Shown here: positions 17,831-26,445 of the stretch, piece by piece
Layout: every line of letters begins with the position of its first letter
How positions within the stretch are numbered: position 1 is the first letter of the stretch
From: Ideonella sp.
GTDB taxonomy: Bacteria > Pseudomonadota > Gammaproteobacteria > Burkholderiales > Burkholderiaceae_C
DNA: 64,000 nt
NCBI GenBank assembly: GCA_015075165.1
Contig: JABTUY010000004.1
Span: 1-64,000, forward strand
Direction of reading: 5' to 3'
Made by a program: the position numbers and the translations under genes
Notes under the pieces: model-generated
Seen by the model: the letters and a program-made list of their open reading frames with translations, nothing else
Told to the model about the DNA's origin: nothing
The model's database searches: none

Positions 17831-19558
17831 TCATGCCGTGCGGAACTGCAGGGCGTGCAGCCGAGCATACAGGCCGCCGCGCGCCAGCAGCTCGGCATGG
17901 CTGCCGTGCTCGACCAGGCGCCCGCCGTCGATGGCGACCACGCGGTCGGCGTGCTCGATGGTCGACAGCCGGTGCGCGATCACGATCGTGGTGCGGTTGC
18001 GCATCAGCGCGTCGAGCGCCGATTGCACTGCGCGCTCCGATTCGCTGTCGAGCGCCGAGGTGGCCTCGTCGAGGATCAGCACCGGCGCGTCCTTGTAGAT
18101 CGCGCGCGCAATCGCCAGCCGCTGCCGCTGCCCGCCCGAGAGCTGGCTGCCGTTGTGGCCGATCTCGCTGTCGATGCCCTGCGGCAGCGACTCGACGAAC
18201 TCGAGCAGGTGGGCCGCGCGCAGCGCCGCGCGCACGCGCGCGGCGTCGAACGTGGCGCCCATCGCCACGTTGGCGGCGACGCTGTCGTTGAACAGCACCA
18301 CGTCCTGGCTCACCAGCGCGAACTGCCGGCGCAGCGCGGCGATGTTCCACTCGCGCAGCGGCACGCCGTCCAGGCGCAGCGTGCCGGCACTGGGCTCGAT
18401 GAAGCGCGGCAGCAGGTTCACCAGCGTCGACTTGCCGGCGCCCGACGGGCCCACCAGCGCCACCGTTTCGCCGGCCTCGATGGTGAGCGAGAACGCGTCG
18501 AGCGCGTTGGCCTGGTCGGCCGCGTAGCGCACGCTGACCGCGTCGAGCTCGATGCGCCCCGTGGCGCGCGCCGCGTCGTGCGAGCCGCCGCGCTCGCTGG
18601 CGCCGTCTTCGATCAGGTCGAGGCTGCGCTCCAGCGCGGTCATGCCGCGCACGATCGGCGCCATCACGTCGGCCAGGTGGCGGATCGGCGGCAGCGTCAT
18701 CAGCATCGCGGTGATGAACGAAACGAAGCCACCCACCGTCTGGCCGGCGGTGGCGCTCTGCCACAGCGCGACCACGATCACCGCCGACATCGCGCACGCC
18801 GCGAGAATCTGCGTCAGCGGCGTCATCGCCGCCGCCGCGGCCACGTTCTTCAGCAGCAGTCGGCGCAGCGCATGGCTCAGGCGCTCGAAGCGGCCGGCTT
18901 GCACGCCTTCGGCGCCGTGCAGCCGCACGATGCGCCAGGCGAGCACGTTCTCCTCCACCACGTAGGCCAGCTCGTCGTTGGCGTGCTGGCCCTCGCGTGT
19001 GAGCCGCTGCACGCGCGCGCCGGCGCTGCGCATCACCCAGGCGAACGCAGGAAACAGCAGGCCGATCACCAGCGTCAGCGTCCAGTTGACGTACAGCAGG
19101 TAGGCCAGCAGCGCCACCAGCGTCAGCGAGTCGCGCACCAGCGTCAGCACCGACGACACCAGCTGCGTCGCCGCACTCTGCACCTCGTAGACCAGCATGT
19201 TGGTCAGGCTGCTGGCGCTGTGGCGCGTGAACAGTGCCGGCTCGGCCGCCAGCAGGTGATCGAACAGCCGCACGCGCAGCGTCTGCACGCCCTGGTTGGC
19301 GGCCCAGGTGAGCGCGTATTGCGCGATGAAGCCGGCCAGCCCGCGCACGCTGAACAGCCCGATGATCGCCACCGGCACCAGCCACAGCGAGATGCCGCCA
19401 CCGACGAAGCCCTGGTCGAGCAGCGGCTTCATCAGCCACGGCAGCACCGGCTCGGTGAGCGCGGCCACCAGCGAGGCCACACCGGCCACCACGATGCCCA
19501 GGCGGCCCTGGCGGAAGTACGGCTCGAGGCGGGCAAGACGCTGCGACAGGCTGGCCAT
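17831..19558 (-). CDS. msbA: Lipid A export ATP-binding/permease protein MsbA
   Basis: A half-transporter of 575 residues from the ATG at 19558; a GTG 42 bp upstream would add 14 residues (MSFASRRSGLENAP). Six membrane helices (about 15-290) precede the ATPase: Walker A GPSGAGKST, signature LSGGQRQR, Walker B VLILDEATSALD and switch His IAHRLSTIEH. It flips lipid A-core and some drugs across the inner membrane. Divergent to tolB with about 140 bp of shared upstream DNA. The family name is secure; some betaproteobacterial homologues are labelled generically as lipid transporters. Confidence 0.9.
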   Translation of the reverse strand: MASLSQRLARLEPYFRQGRLGIVVAGVASLVAALTEPVLPWLMKPLLDQGFVGGGISLWLVPVAIIGLFSVRGLAGFIAQYALTWAANQGVQTLRVRLFDHLLAAEPALFTRHSASSLTNMLVYEVQSAATQLVSSVLTLVRDSLTLVALLAYLLYVNWTLTLVIGLLFPAFAWVMRSAGARVQRLTREGQHANDELAYVVEENVLAWRIVRLHGAEGVQAGRFERLSHALRRLLLKNVAAAAAMTPLTQILAACAMSAVIVVALWQSATAGQTVGGFVSFITAMLMTLPPIRHLADVMAPIVRGMTALERSLDLIEDGASERGGSHDAARATGRIELDAVSVRYAADQANALDAFSLTIEAGETVALVGPSGAGKSTLVNLLPRFIEPSAGTLRLDGVPLREWNIAALRRQFALVSQDVVLFNDSVAANVAMGATFDAARVRAALRAAHLLEFVESLPQGIDSEIGHNGSQLSGGQRQRLAIARAIYKDAPVLILDEATSALDSESERAVQSALDALMRNRTTIVIAHRLSTIEHADRVVAIDGGRLVEHGSHAELLARGGLYARLHALQFRTA

Positions 19559-19701
19559 GGGCGCGTTTTCGAGGCCGCTGCGGCGACTCGCGAAGGACAC
19601 GACAGCTCACGATTATCGGGGGGCGACATGCCTACAATGCGCGCGCAAGCGGCGGTCGGGGGCACGGAACCCGGGCCGTCGAAGCGAATCCACAACACTT
19701 C

Positions 19702-21000
19702 ATGGTGAATCCGACCGAGGCCCACGATCGCCCCTCCCGCCGGCAATGGCTCGCCGGCGCCTTGGCCCTCGGGGCCTGGCCCGCGGTCTCGCAGGCGCAG
19801 TTCCGGGTCGAGATCTCCGGTGTCGGTGCCAACCAGCTGCCGGTGGCGGTGGCCAAGTTCCGCGAAGAAGACCGCTCCGGGCAATCGATCTCCGGCATCA
19901 TTCGCGCCGATCTCGAGCGCTCGGGCGCGTTTCGCATCGTCGATTCGAGCGGCGATCTCGACGAGAACAGCCGCCCCAACTACGGCGATTGGCGCGGCCG
20001 TGGTGCCGATGCGCTGGTGGCCGGTTCGGCCGCGCGGCTGGCCGATGGCCGCTTCGATGTGCGCTACAAGCTGTGGGACGTGGTCAAGGGTGCCGACCAG
20101 GGCGGCCAGGCGCTGGCCGTGGTGGCGGCCGACCTGCGGCTGGCCGCGCACCGCATCGCCGATGCGGTGTACGAGAAGCTCACCGGCGACAAGGGCGTGT
20201 TCTCGACCCGCATCGCCTACGTGACCAAGGTGGCCAACCGCTACACGCTGCGCATCACCGATGCCGACGGCGAGGGCGGGCAGGTGGCGCTGAACAGCAC
20301 GCAGCCGATCATCTCGCCGTCGTGGTCGCCCGACGGCAAGTCGCTCGCCTATGTGTCGTTCGAGAGCGGCAAGGCGGTGGTGTGGACGCAGGATGTCGCC
20401 AGCGGCGAGCGCCGCGCGGTGGCCAACTTCCGCGGCAGCAACAGCGCGCCGGCGTGGTCGCCCGACGGCCGGACGCTGGCGGTGACGCTGTCGCGCGACG
20501 GCGGTTCGCAGCTCTACCTGATGGATGCGCGCGGCGGCAACGTGCGCCGCATCACGCAAAGCAGCGCGATCGATACCGAGCCGGTGTTCTCGCCCGACGG
20601 CAAGCACATCTTCTTCGTCAGCGACCGCGGCGGCGGCCCGCAGATCTACCGCATGCCTGCCGGCGGCGGCAGCGCCGACCGCGTGACCTTCACCGGCAAC
20701 TACAACATCAGCCCGGCCGTGAGCCCCGACGGCCGCACGCTGGCCTACATCGACCGCAGCGGCAACGAGCTCAAGGTCACGACGATGGATCTCGCCGGCG
20801 GCGCGGTGCGCACGCTGAGCGACACCACCGACGACGAACGACCGAGCTTCGCGCCCAACGGCAAGCTCATCATCTACGCCACGCGCGGGCAGGGTCGCGA
20901 CGTGCTGATGACCACCACGCTCGACGGGCGCATCCGCACACGGCTGCTGTCGTCGGGTGTCGACGTGCGCGAGCCGATCTGGGGGCCGTTCGGCCGCTGA
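19702..21000 (+). CDS. tolB: Tol-Pal system beta-propeller protein TolB
   Basis: 432 residues with a twin-Arg-like N-terminus (RRQWLAGALALGAWPAVSQA) and predicted signal cleavage after SQA. The N-terminal domain binds TolA. The C-terminal six-bladed propeller shows repeated SPDG(R/K) turns (ISPSWSPDGKSL, APAWSPDGRTL, PVFSPDGKHI, AVSPDGRTL), which contact Pal. It acts in the periplasm to maintain outer-membrane integrity. pal and cpoB follow directly, giving the standard end of a tol-pal operon; tolQRA are not in the window. Confidence 0.97.
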   Translation: MVNPTEAHDRPSRRQWLAGALALGAWPAVSQAQFRVEISGVGANQLPVAVAKFREEDRSGQSISGIIRADLERSGAFRIVDSSGDLDENSRPNYGDWRGRGADALVAGSAARLADGRFDVRYKLWDVVKGADQGGQALAVVAADLRLAAHRIADAVYEKLTGDKGVFSTRIAYVTKVANRYTLRITDADGEGGQVALNSTQPIISPSWSPDGKSLAYVSFESGKAVVWTQDVASGERRAVANFRGSNSAPAWSPDGRTLAVTLSRDGGSQLYLMDARGGNVRRITQSSAIDTEPVFSPDGKHIFFVSDRGGGPQIYRMPAGGGSADRVTFTGNYNISPAVSPDGRTLAYIDRSGNELKVTTMDLAGGAVRTLSDTTDDERPSFAPNGKLIIYATRGQGRDVLMTTTLDGRIRTRLLSSGVDVREPIWGPFGR

Positions 21001-21062
21001 GCGCCGCAGCGTACCGGATCGGCACCGCTTTCACCGGGCTTTCAAACAACAGGAGCGCCACC

Positions 21063-21599
21063 ATGACTCAACTTCGCACCACGCTGTTCGCCGCACTGCT
21101 CGCCGCCGCGCTGGCCGGTTGCAGCTCGGGCGTCAAGCTCAGCGAGCCGGCACCGGTGAGCGATGCCAAGGCCACGCCATCGGGCGGTGCCGGCGCCGGC
21201 GGCAGCGGTGCCGCGCAGTCGGGCGTGACCACGGTCAACACCGGCAACGCGCGCGATCTCGCCGCCAGCAACGTCGGCCGCATCATCTACTTCGACTTCG
21301 ACAGCTACGTGGTGCGCGACGACGGCCGCCCGGTGATCGAGGGCAACGCGCGCCTCCTCAGCACCAACAAGAGCAAGAGGATGGTCGCCGAGGGTCACAC
21401 CGACGAGCGCGGCGGCCGCGAGTACAACCTCGCGCTCGGCCAGCGCCGCGCCGAGGCGGTGGTGCGCGCGATGGAGCTGCTCGGCGTGTCGGCCACCCAG
21501 CTCGAGGCGGTGAGCTTCGGCAAGGAGCGACCGGCGGTCGAAGGGCACAACGAAGCGGCGTGGGCCAAGAACCGCCGCGTCGAACTGAAGGATCGTTGA
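21063..21599 (+). CDS. pal: Peptidoglycan-associated lipoprotein Pal
   Basis: 178 residues from the ATG at 21063, preceded by CAGGAG. Lipobox LAGC (Cys about 20) shows it is a lipoprotein. After a Gly/Ala-rich linker comes an OmpA-like peptidoglycan-binding domain: IIYFDFDSYVV, AEGHTDERGGREYN, LGQRRAEAVV and the final KNRRVEL. It tethers the outer membrane to the cell wall and cycles on and off TolB. It lies 62 bp after tolB and 64 bp before cpoB, the usual order. Confidence 0.97.
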   Translation: MTQLRTTLFAALLAAALAGCSSGVKLSEPAPVSDAKATPSGGAGAGGSGAAQSGVTTVNTGNARDLAASNVGRIIYFDFDSYVVRDDGRPVIEGNARLLSTNKSKRMVAEGHTDERGGREYNLALGQRRAEAVVRAMELLGVSATQLEAVSFGKERPAVEGHNEAAWAKNRRVELKDR

Positions 21600-21663
21600 G
21601 CCGCCGCGGTGGCGCGGCCCGCTGCCGGCGGGCCGGCCGCGGGGGCAACGTGGGGACGGTGCA

Positions 21664-22473
21664 ATGAGCGACGGTGCAATGAGCAGTTGGGCACGGGCTC
21701 TGATGGCGTGTGCGCTGGCAGCGGCGCTGGTGCCGGCGCGCGCCGCGCTGTTCGAGGACGACGAGGCGCGCAAGGCGATCATCGAGCTGCGCAACCGCAC
21801 CACTGCACTCGAGCAGGCGCGCAACCGGCAGGACAACGAGCTGGCCAAGACCAACGCGCAGCTGCTCGAGCAGGTGCAGACGCTGCAGCGCAGCGTGCTC
21901 GCGCTGAGCGCGCAGATCGAATCGCTGCGCGGCGAACTGGCCACGCTGCGCGGCAGCAACGAGCAGCTGGCGCGCGACATCGCCGATCTGCAGCGGCGCC
22001 AGAAGGACATCAACCAGGCCACGCAAGGCGTCGACGACCGCATCCGCAAGCTCGAGCCGATGAAGGTCACCGTCGACGGCGTCGAGTTCGTCGCCGACCC
22101 CGAAGAGAAGCGCCAGTTCGATGACGCGCTGGCGGCGCTGCGCGGTGGCGATTTCGACAAGGCCGCCACGATGTTCGCCGGCTTCACGCGCCGCTGGCCG
22201 GCCAGCGGCTACCTCGAGAGTGCGCGCTTCTGGCTCGGCAATGCACTGTACGGCAAGCGCGAGTACAAGGAGGCGATCGCCACCTTCCGCACGATGGTGA
22301 AGAACGCGCCTGACCACCCGCGCGCCCCCGAAGCGCTGCTGGCGCTGGCCAACTGCCAGCTCGAATCGAAAGATGCCAAGGGTGCGCGCGCGACCATCGG
22401 TGAGCTGATCAAGCGCTACCCGAAGTCCGAGGCCGCGCAGGCCGGCCGCGAGCGCCTTGCATCGCTGAAGTAG
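21664..22473 (+). CDS. cpoB: Cell division coordinator CpoB (YbgF)
   Basis: 269 residues: signal peptide, an N-terminal coiled coil (about 30-125, with ELRNRTTALEQARNR and repeated heptads) for trimerisation, and C-terminal TPRs (FDDALAALRGGDFDKAATMF, SARFWLGNALYGKREYKEA, PEALLALANCQLESKDAKGA). CpoB links Tol-Pal constriction with peptidoglycan synthesis at the septum. A perfect 15-bp tandem duplication (21655-21669, 21670-21684) duplicates the start region, so two in-frame ATGs (21664 and 21679) each follow the same sequence. The ancestral start is probably one of these copies. Confidence 0.95.
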   Translation: MSDGAMSSWARALMACALAAALVPARAALFEDDEARKAIIELRNRTTALEQARNRQDNELAKTNAQLLEQVQTLQRSVLALSAQIESLRGELATLRGSNEQLARDIADLQRRQKDINQATQGVDDRIRKLEPMKVTVDGVEFVADPEEKRQFDDALAALRGGDFDKAATMFAGFTRRWPASGYLESARFWLGNALYGKREYKEAIATFRTMVKNAPDHPRAPEALLALANCQLESKDAKGARATIGELIKRYPKSEAAQAGRERLASLK

Positions 22474-22480
22474 CACTGCC

Positions 22481-23605
22481 GTGCCCGACGCCCAGGCGCA
22501 AGCGGCCGTGCAGGCGCTGGCCGCGCAGGTGCTGTGGTCGGCGTTCGCGCTCGCCGTGGTGTTCGGCGCGGTGGCGCAGCACACCCACTTCTGCACGATG
22601 GGCGCGGTGTCCGACGCCTTCACGATGGGCGACTGGGCGCGCCTGCGCATGTGGGCGCTGGCCGGCGGCGTGGCGATCATCGGCTTCAACGCGATGGCCG
22701 CGCTCGGCTGGGTCGACGCCGGCAAGTCGATCTACGCCGCGCCCCGGCTCATCTGGCTCAGCCACGCGGTGGGCGGGCTGATGTTCGGCTTCGGCATGGT
22801 GCTGGCGTCGGGCTGCGGCAGCAAGACGCTGGTGCGGCTGGGCGGTGGCAACCTGAAATCGCTGCTGGTGTTCATCGTGCTCGGGCTCAGCGCGTTCGCC
22901 ACGCTGAAGGGCCTGCCCGCGGTGGCGCGCGTGGCGAGCGTCGACCGCGTGGCCTGGACGCTGCCGGCCACGCAAGACCTGCCGTCGCTGCTGGCGCTGG
23001 CCACCGGCGCCGCGCGTGGCCCGCTCGCGCTCGGGCTCGGGCTCGCGCTCGGCGGCGCGCTGGTGGGGTGGGCGCTGGCGCGGCCCGAGGGCCGCCGCGC
23101 CGACGTGCTGCTCGGTGGCATCGTCACCGGCGCAGTCGTCGCCGCGCTGTGGTGGGTGTCGGGCGTGCTCGGGCATCTGGCCGAGCATCCGCAGACGCTG
23201 GAGGAGGCGTTCGTCGCCACCAACTCGCAGCGCATGGAGTCGCTGAGCTTCGTGGCGCCGCTGGCCTACACGATCGACTGGTTCCTGTTCTTCAGCGACC
23301 GCAGCAAGTTGCTGACGATCGGCATCGTCAGCACGCTCGGCGTCGTGCTGGGCAGCGCGGCAGCGGCATTGGCCACGCGCAGCTTCCACTGGGAGGGTTT
23401 CCGCGGCGTCGAAGACACCGCCAACCACCTGATCGGTGGTGCACTGATGGGCGTCGGCGGCGTCACCGCGATGGGCTGCACGATCGGCCAGGGCCTGTCG
23501 GGCCTGTCCACGCTGTCGATCGGCAGCGCGATCGCACTGGCCGCCATCATCGGCGGCGCGCTGCTGGCGCTGCGCTGGCAGGTGTGGCGGCTGGAGCGCG
23601 CGTGA
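22481..23605 (+). CDS. YeeE/YedE-family sulfur-compound transporter
   Basis: 374 residues, about nine membrane segments, GTG start 7 bp after cpoB. Three family Cys motifs are present: THFCTMGA near the N-terminus, ASGCGSKTL in the middle and AMGCTIGQGLSG near the end. In TsuA-type members such cysteines line the thiosulfate path, so it probably imports thiosulfate or another reduced sulfur species. The stop overlaps the first, shortened unit of the junction repeat that separates it from tcdA. Confidence 0.88.
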   Translation: MPDAQAQAAVQALAAQVLWSAFALAVVFGAVAQHTHFCTMGAVSDAFTMGDWARLRMWALAGGVAIIGFNAMAALGWVDAGKSIYAAPRLIWLSHAVGGLMFGFGMVLASGCGSKTLVRLGGGNLKSLLVFIVLGLSAFATLKGLPAVARVASVDRVAWTLPATQDLPSLLALATGAARGPLALGLGLALGGALVGWALARPEGRRADVLLGGIVTGAVVAALWWVSGVLGHLAEHPQTLEEAFVATNSQRMESLSFVAPLAYTIDWFLFFSDRSKLLTIGIVSTLGVVLGSAAAALATRSFHWEGFRGVEDTANHLIGGALMGVGGVTAMGCTIGQGLSGLSTLSIGSAIALAAIIGGALLALRWQVWRLERA

Positions 23606-23690
23606 GCGCGCAGCGCGGAGGCTCCAGGGTGAGCGCGCCCGGCCGCTCCGAAGCGCGAACGCCGGAGCGCGCAGCGCGGAGGTTCGTCGA
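23602..23690 (+). repeat. Gene-junction cassette, copy B (truncated unit plus full unit)
   Basis: A shortened unit (23602-23628) begins on the upstream stop as GTGAGC. It is followed in frame by a full 62-bp unit (23629-23690) beginning GTGAGCGCGCCCGGCCGC. The full unit encodes MSAPGRSEARTPERAARR plus three residues, carries GCGGAGG 8 bp before the next ATG, and its TGA overlaps the ATGAGC start of tcdA. A 7-bp stem CGCTCCG/CGGAGCG with a 12-nt loop lies upstream of the ribosome site. It is the same length as copy C. Confidence 0.8.
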
Positions 23691-24509
23691 ATGAGCGGTG
23701 CGGCGGCCGATCTCGAACGCCGCTTCGGCGGCCTGCAGCGGCTGTACGGCGAGGCCGGCTATCGCCGGCTGCGCGCAGCGCGCGTCGCGGTGGTGGGGCT
23801 GGGCGGCGTCGGCTCGTGGGCGGTGGAGGCGCTGGCGCGCAGCGGCGTCGCCGCGCTGACGCTGATCGATCTCGATCACGTCGCCGAGTCGAACATCAAT
23901 CGCCAGCTGCAGGCGCTGGAGGGCACGCTCGGCATGGCCAAGCCGCGGGCGCTGCAAGAACGCATTGCACAGATCCACCCCGGCTGCGCGGTGCACGCGG
24001 TCGAGGCGTTTGCCGCGCCCGACAACTGGCCGCAGTTGTTGCCGCAGCCGGTGGATGCGGTGGTCGACGCCTGCGACCAGGTGCGCGCCAAGACGGCGAT
24101 CGCGGTCTGGGCGCTGGCGACGCAGATGCCGCTCGTCGTCACCGGCGCCGCCGGCGGCAAGCGCGCCGCGCAGCGCGTGGAAGTGGCCGATCTCGCCGAG
24201 GTCACGCACGACCCGCTGCTGGCCGCGCTGCGCCAGCGCCTGCGCAAGCAGGCCGGCGCCGCGCGCCATGGTGCGATCGGCCTGCGCTGCGTGTTCTCGC
24301 GCGAGCCGGTGGCGCGTCCGGCCGTGGCCGGCTGCGAGGTGGGTGGCGAGGCGAGTGGCGAGGCAGACGTCGCGACGCCGGCCGCGACCATCGACGGCAG
24401 CCTGAACTGCCACGGCTATGGCTCGAGCGTGGCGGTGACCGCCACCTTCGGCATGGTGGCCGCGGGCGAGGTGATCGCGCGGCTGGTGGCGACCCCCGCG
24501 GCACCGTGA
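23691..24509 (+). CDS. tcdA: tRNA threonylcarbamoyladenosine dehydratase (TcdA/CsdL)
   Basis: 272 residues of the ThiF/MoeB/E1-like fold: nucleotide loop GLGGVGSWAVEALARSG, DLDHVAESNINRQLQAL (Arg finger region), VVDACDQVRAK and a C-terminal GSSVAVTATFGMVAAG amphipathic helix. It dehydrates the t6A base at tRNA position 37 to the cyclic form using ATP. Translation probably depends on the Shine-Dalgarno sequence carried by the repeat cassette directly upstream. Its position just ahead of two tRNA-Lys genes is notable because tRNA-Lys is a t6A substrate. Confidence 0.93.
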   Translation: MSGAAADLERRFGGLQRLYGEAGYRRLRAARVAVVGLGGVGSWAVEALARSGVAALTLIDLDHVAESNINRQLQALEGTLGMAKPRALQERIAQIHPGCAVHAVEAFAAPDNWPQLLPQPVDAVVDACDQVRAKTAIAVWALATQMPLVVTGAAGGKRAAQRVEVADLAEVTHDPLLAALRQRLRKQAGAARHGAIGLRCVFSREPVARPAVAGCEVGGEASGEADVATPAATIDGSLNCHGYGSSVAVTATFGMVAAGEVIARLVATPAAP

Positions 24510-24549
24510 TCGCGCGGGGCCGCAGCCCGGCGCCGGCCGGCGCCGGTGC

Positions 24550-24557
24550 TATAGAAT
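24550..24557 (+). promoter_or_regulatory. Probable -10 element of the tRNA-Lys transcript
   Basis: TATAGAAT lies 17 bp before the first tRNA, followed by a GC-rich discriminator (GCGCGG), a pattern usual for stringently controlled stable-RNA promoters. No good -35 can be assigned with certainty. Confidence 0.55.
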
Positions 24558-24574
24558 GCGCGGCTCTACCCCCG

Positions 24575-24650
24575 GGGTCGTTAGCTCAGTCGGTAGAGCA
24601 GCGGACTTTTAATCCGTTGGTCGCAGGTTCGAATCCTGCACGACCCACCA
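24575..24650 (+). tRNA. tRNA-Lys (anticodon UUU)
   Basis: 76 nt including encoded CCA. The acceptor GGGTCGT pairs with ACGACCC. The D-arm contains TAGCTCAGTCGGTAGAGCA, the anticodon stem GCGGA/TCCGT encloses CTTTTAA (anticodon TTT), and the T-arm contains GGTTCGAATCC. Reads AAA and, by wobble, AAG. Confidence 0.97.
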
Positions 24651-24704
24651 CCGGATCGAGAAGTCCGGCGCAACCACGCCGTGAGGCGGCACGCCGCGAG
24701 GCAA

Positions 24705-24780
24705 GGGCTCTTAGCTCAGCTGGTAGAGCAGCGGACTCTTAATCCGTTGGTCGTAGGTTCGAATCCTACAGGGCCCACCA
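24705..24780 (+). tRNA. tRNA-Lys (anticodon CUU)
   Basis: 76 nt with encoded CCA. The acceptor GGGCTCT pairs with AGGGCCC (one G-U). The anticodon loop CTCTTAA gives CTT, reading AAG, the major Lys codon in this GC-rich genome. It is nearly identical to the upstream tRNA-Lys in the D-arm and anticodon stem, so the pair probably arose by duplication. They are separated by 54 bp and likely share a transcript. Confidence 0.96.
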
Positions 24781-24798
24781 AAGTTTCGCTTTAGCAGC

Positions 24799-24834
24799 AA
24801 GCACTTACAGCGGATCCGCAGTGAGTGCTTTTTT
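24799..24834 (+). terminator. Rho-independent terminator of the tRNA-Lys unit
   Basis: AAGCACTTAC and GTGAGTGCTT form a 10-bp stem (one G-U) around AGCGGATCCGCA, which can itself pair. It is followed directly by a run of T. It begins 18 bp after the second tRNA. Confidence 0.88.
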
Positions 24835-24909
24835 GCTTTGGGGCACCGGAGTAAGCGAATCGTCTACAGGCCCGGGTACAGTGAGCGCGGTGAAGCCTTG
24901 GGAGAGTCG

Positions 24910-25389
24910 ATGGGTACGTATCGTGTTGCGGAGATCTGCCCGAACGGACATGTGTCCACCAGCTCGGCCGACACGTCGCCCGAGCTGCGCGAGAAGTTCT
25001 GCTCGTCGTGCGGCGAGCCGACGATGACGCAGTGCCCATCATGCAAGGCTTCGATCCGCGGGTACTACTACGTCGAAGGCGTCTTCGGCTTCAGCGAGTA
25101 CACCCCGCCTGCTCACTGCCACAATTGCGGCAGTGCGTTTCCTTGGACTGCACGCAAGGTGGCGAGCGCCGTCGAACTGGTTGAGGTAGGCGGCGGCCTG
25201 GACGACACTGAGCTTGCTCAGTTGCGCACCGATCTGACCGAGTTGACGAAGGACGGCCCCCAGACTCAGGTGGCGTCGCTTCGCTTCAAGAAGGCAATGG
25301 GCAAGGTCGGTGGCACAGTGGCGCAAGGCGTGCGCGATATCGTCGTTGACGTACTGAGCGAAGCAGCCAAGAAGGCGATCTGGGGCTGA
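24910..25389 (+). CDS. Zinc-ribbon protein, DUF2321-like
   Basis: 159 residues from the ATG at 24910 behind GGGAGAG. Several Cys pairs form treble zinc ribbons: ICPNGH, CSSCGEP, CPSCKA and CHNCGSAFPWT, after which comes an acidic helical C-terminal part (about 85-159). The layout matches DUF2321 proteins, of unknown function, often found in accessory regions. It is the first gene after the tRNA terminator and less GC-rich than its neighbours, which suggests acquisition. Confidence 0.75.
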   Translation: MGTYRVAEICPNGHVSTSSADTSPELREKFCSSCGEPTMTQCPSCKASIRGYYYVEGVFGFSEYTPPAHCHNCGSAFPWTARKVASAVELVEVGGGLDDTELAQLRTDLTELTKDGPQTQVASLRFKKAMGKVGGTVAQGVRDIVVDVLSEAAKKAIWG

Positions 25390-25654
25390 GAGGCCAAGCA
25401 GAAGGACACCATGACACGGCCGATCGCGAGCTGGGCCGCTCGGTCGTCAACTACGCGCGCTGGCTACCGGGCGTGCGCGTCAAGGCGCCGCAGAAGCAAC
25501 CGCAGCGCGAGTTGCCCGGCATGTCGAAGACGCTCGACCGGACGGGCCCGAGCGCACGCGAAGCGGCCCGGGAGCGATAGCGCGTTCCCGAGCGCGGTGG
25601 TGAAGCATCGCGGTTCGATGTATTCTATTGTCATACCGCTGCCAGGAACCTGCC
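25390..25654. other. Short region with possible gene remnant and TA promoter
   Basis: A frame here reads ADRELGRSVVNYARWLPG... to a TAG near 25580 with coding-like composition, but no start or family can be named; it may be the end of a lost gene. Just before tacA, TGTATTCTATTGTCATA (about 25618-25634) is the most AT-rich stretch and probably contains the promoter and operator of the toxin-antitoxin pair. Confidence 0.35.
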
Positions 25655-25927
25655 ATGCCTCGCGCTGCCCCCGCCGTCCTCAGTGTTCGCGTCAGCAATG
25701 ACGAACGCGCCTTGCTGGAGGCCGCGGCGGAGCAGGCGCGCACCGATCTCAGCGACTTCATCCGGCGGCGTGCCATCGAGGCGGCCGAGACGGACTTGCT
25801 GGAGCGTCGCGTGGTGACGATTCCGGCCAAGGACTGGGCCAAGTTCGAGGCCTGGGCCAGCGCACCATCGAAGGCGGTTCCGGCGCTGCGCAAGCTGGCC
25901 AAGACCCAGCCCCTCTGGCGCAAGTGA
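25655..25927 (+). CDS. Type II antitoxin, DUF1778/TacA family
   Basis: 90 residues from the ATG at 25655. A ribbon-helix-helix N-terminus (VLSVRVSNDERALLEAAAEQ, then DLSDFIRRRAIEAAE) should bind the operator, and the C-terminal part (PAKDWAKFEAWASAPSKAVP) wraps the toxin. It overlaps the toxin gene by 4 bp (GTGA), so the two are translationally coupled. Complete and typical in length. Confidence 0.9.
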   Translation: MPRAAPAVLSVRVSNDERALLEAAAEQARTDLSDFIRRRAIEAAETDLLERRVVTIPAKDWAKFEAWASAPSKAVPALRKLAKTQPLWRK

Positions 25928-26445
25928 CGCCGAGTCTTACACCACCCCGCCCGCTCGAAGCAGGGGACGACACAACGGGGTTCGACTGCGGGCGCGATGC
26001 GCTCAACCACTGGTTCCGGCGCCATGCGTGGCGCAATCAGCGGTCGGACGTATCGCGCACCAGCGTGGTTTGCGATCCGGTCAGCGGCGCCATCGTCGGG
26101 TATGTGAGCCTGTCGGCCGCGCACATCGAGCGCGCCTGGCTGCCCAAGGGCCAGCAACGCAACCGCCCCGACCCGGTGCCCGCCGTGCTGCTGGGCCAGT
26201 TGGCGGTGGACCGGCGATGGCAGGGGCGCGGCGTGGCGCGGTCGCTGATGTTCTATGCCCTGACCACGGCTGTGCGCTTCTCGAAGGAGGTCGGCTGCTT
26301 CTGCGTGCTCACGCATCCGCTGGACGACGATGTGCGGGCCTTGTACCGCTCCTTCGGGTTCGAGGATCTGCCCTTCGATCCAGCGCGCAGCATGGCCGTG
26401 CGCATTGCCGATCTGGTGCACAACGGTTTCGGAGTCGAAGGCTGA
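25924..26445 (+). CDS. Type II toxin, GNAT acetyltransferase of TacT family
   Basis: 173 residues, GTG start inside the antitoxin stop. Family features are FDCGRDALNHWFRRHAW at the N-terminus, GQLAVDRRWQGRGVARSLMF (acetyl-CoA P-loop) and the C-terminal YRSFGFEDLPFDPARSM, which contains the catalytic Tyr region. TacT-type toxins acetylate the amino acid on charged tRNAs and stop translation; the RHH antitoxin neutralises them. The pair looks intact, unlike the other toxin-antitoxin relics nearby. Confidence 0.9.
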   Translation: MTPSLTPPRPLEAGDDTTGFDCGRDALNHWFRRHAWRNQRSDVSRTSVVCDPVSGAIVGYVSLSAAHIERAWLPKGQQRNRPDPVPAVLLGQLAVDRRWQGRGVARSLMFYALTTAVRFSKEVGCFCVLTHPLDDDVRALYRSFGFEDLPFDPARSMAVRIADLVHNGFGVEG

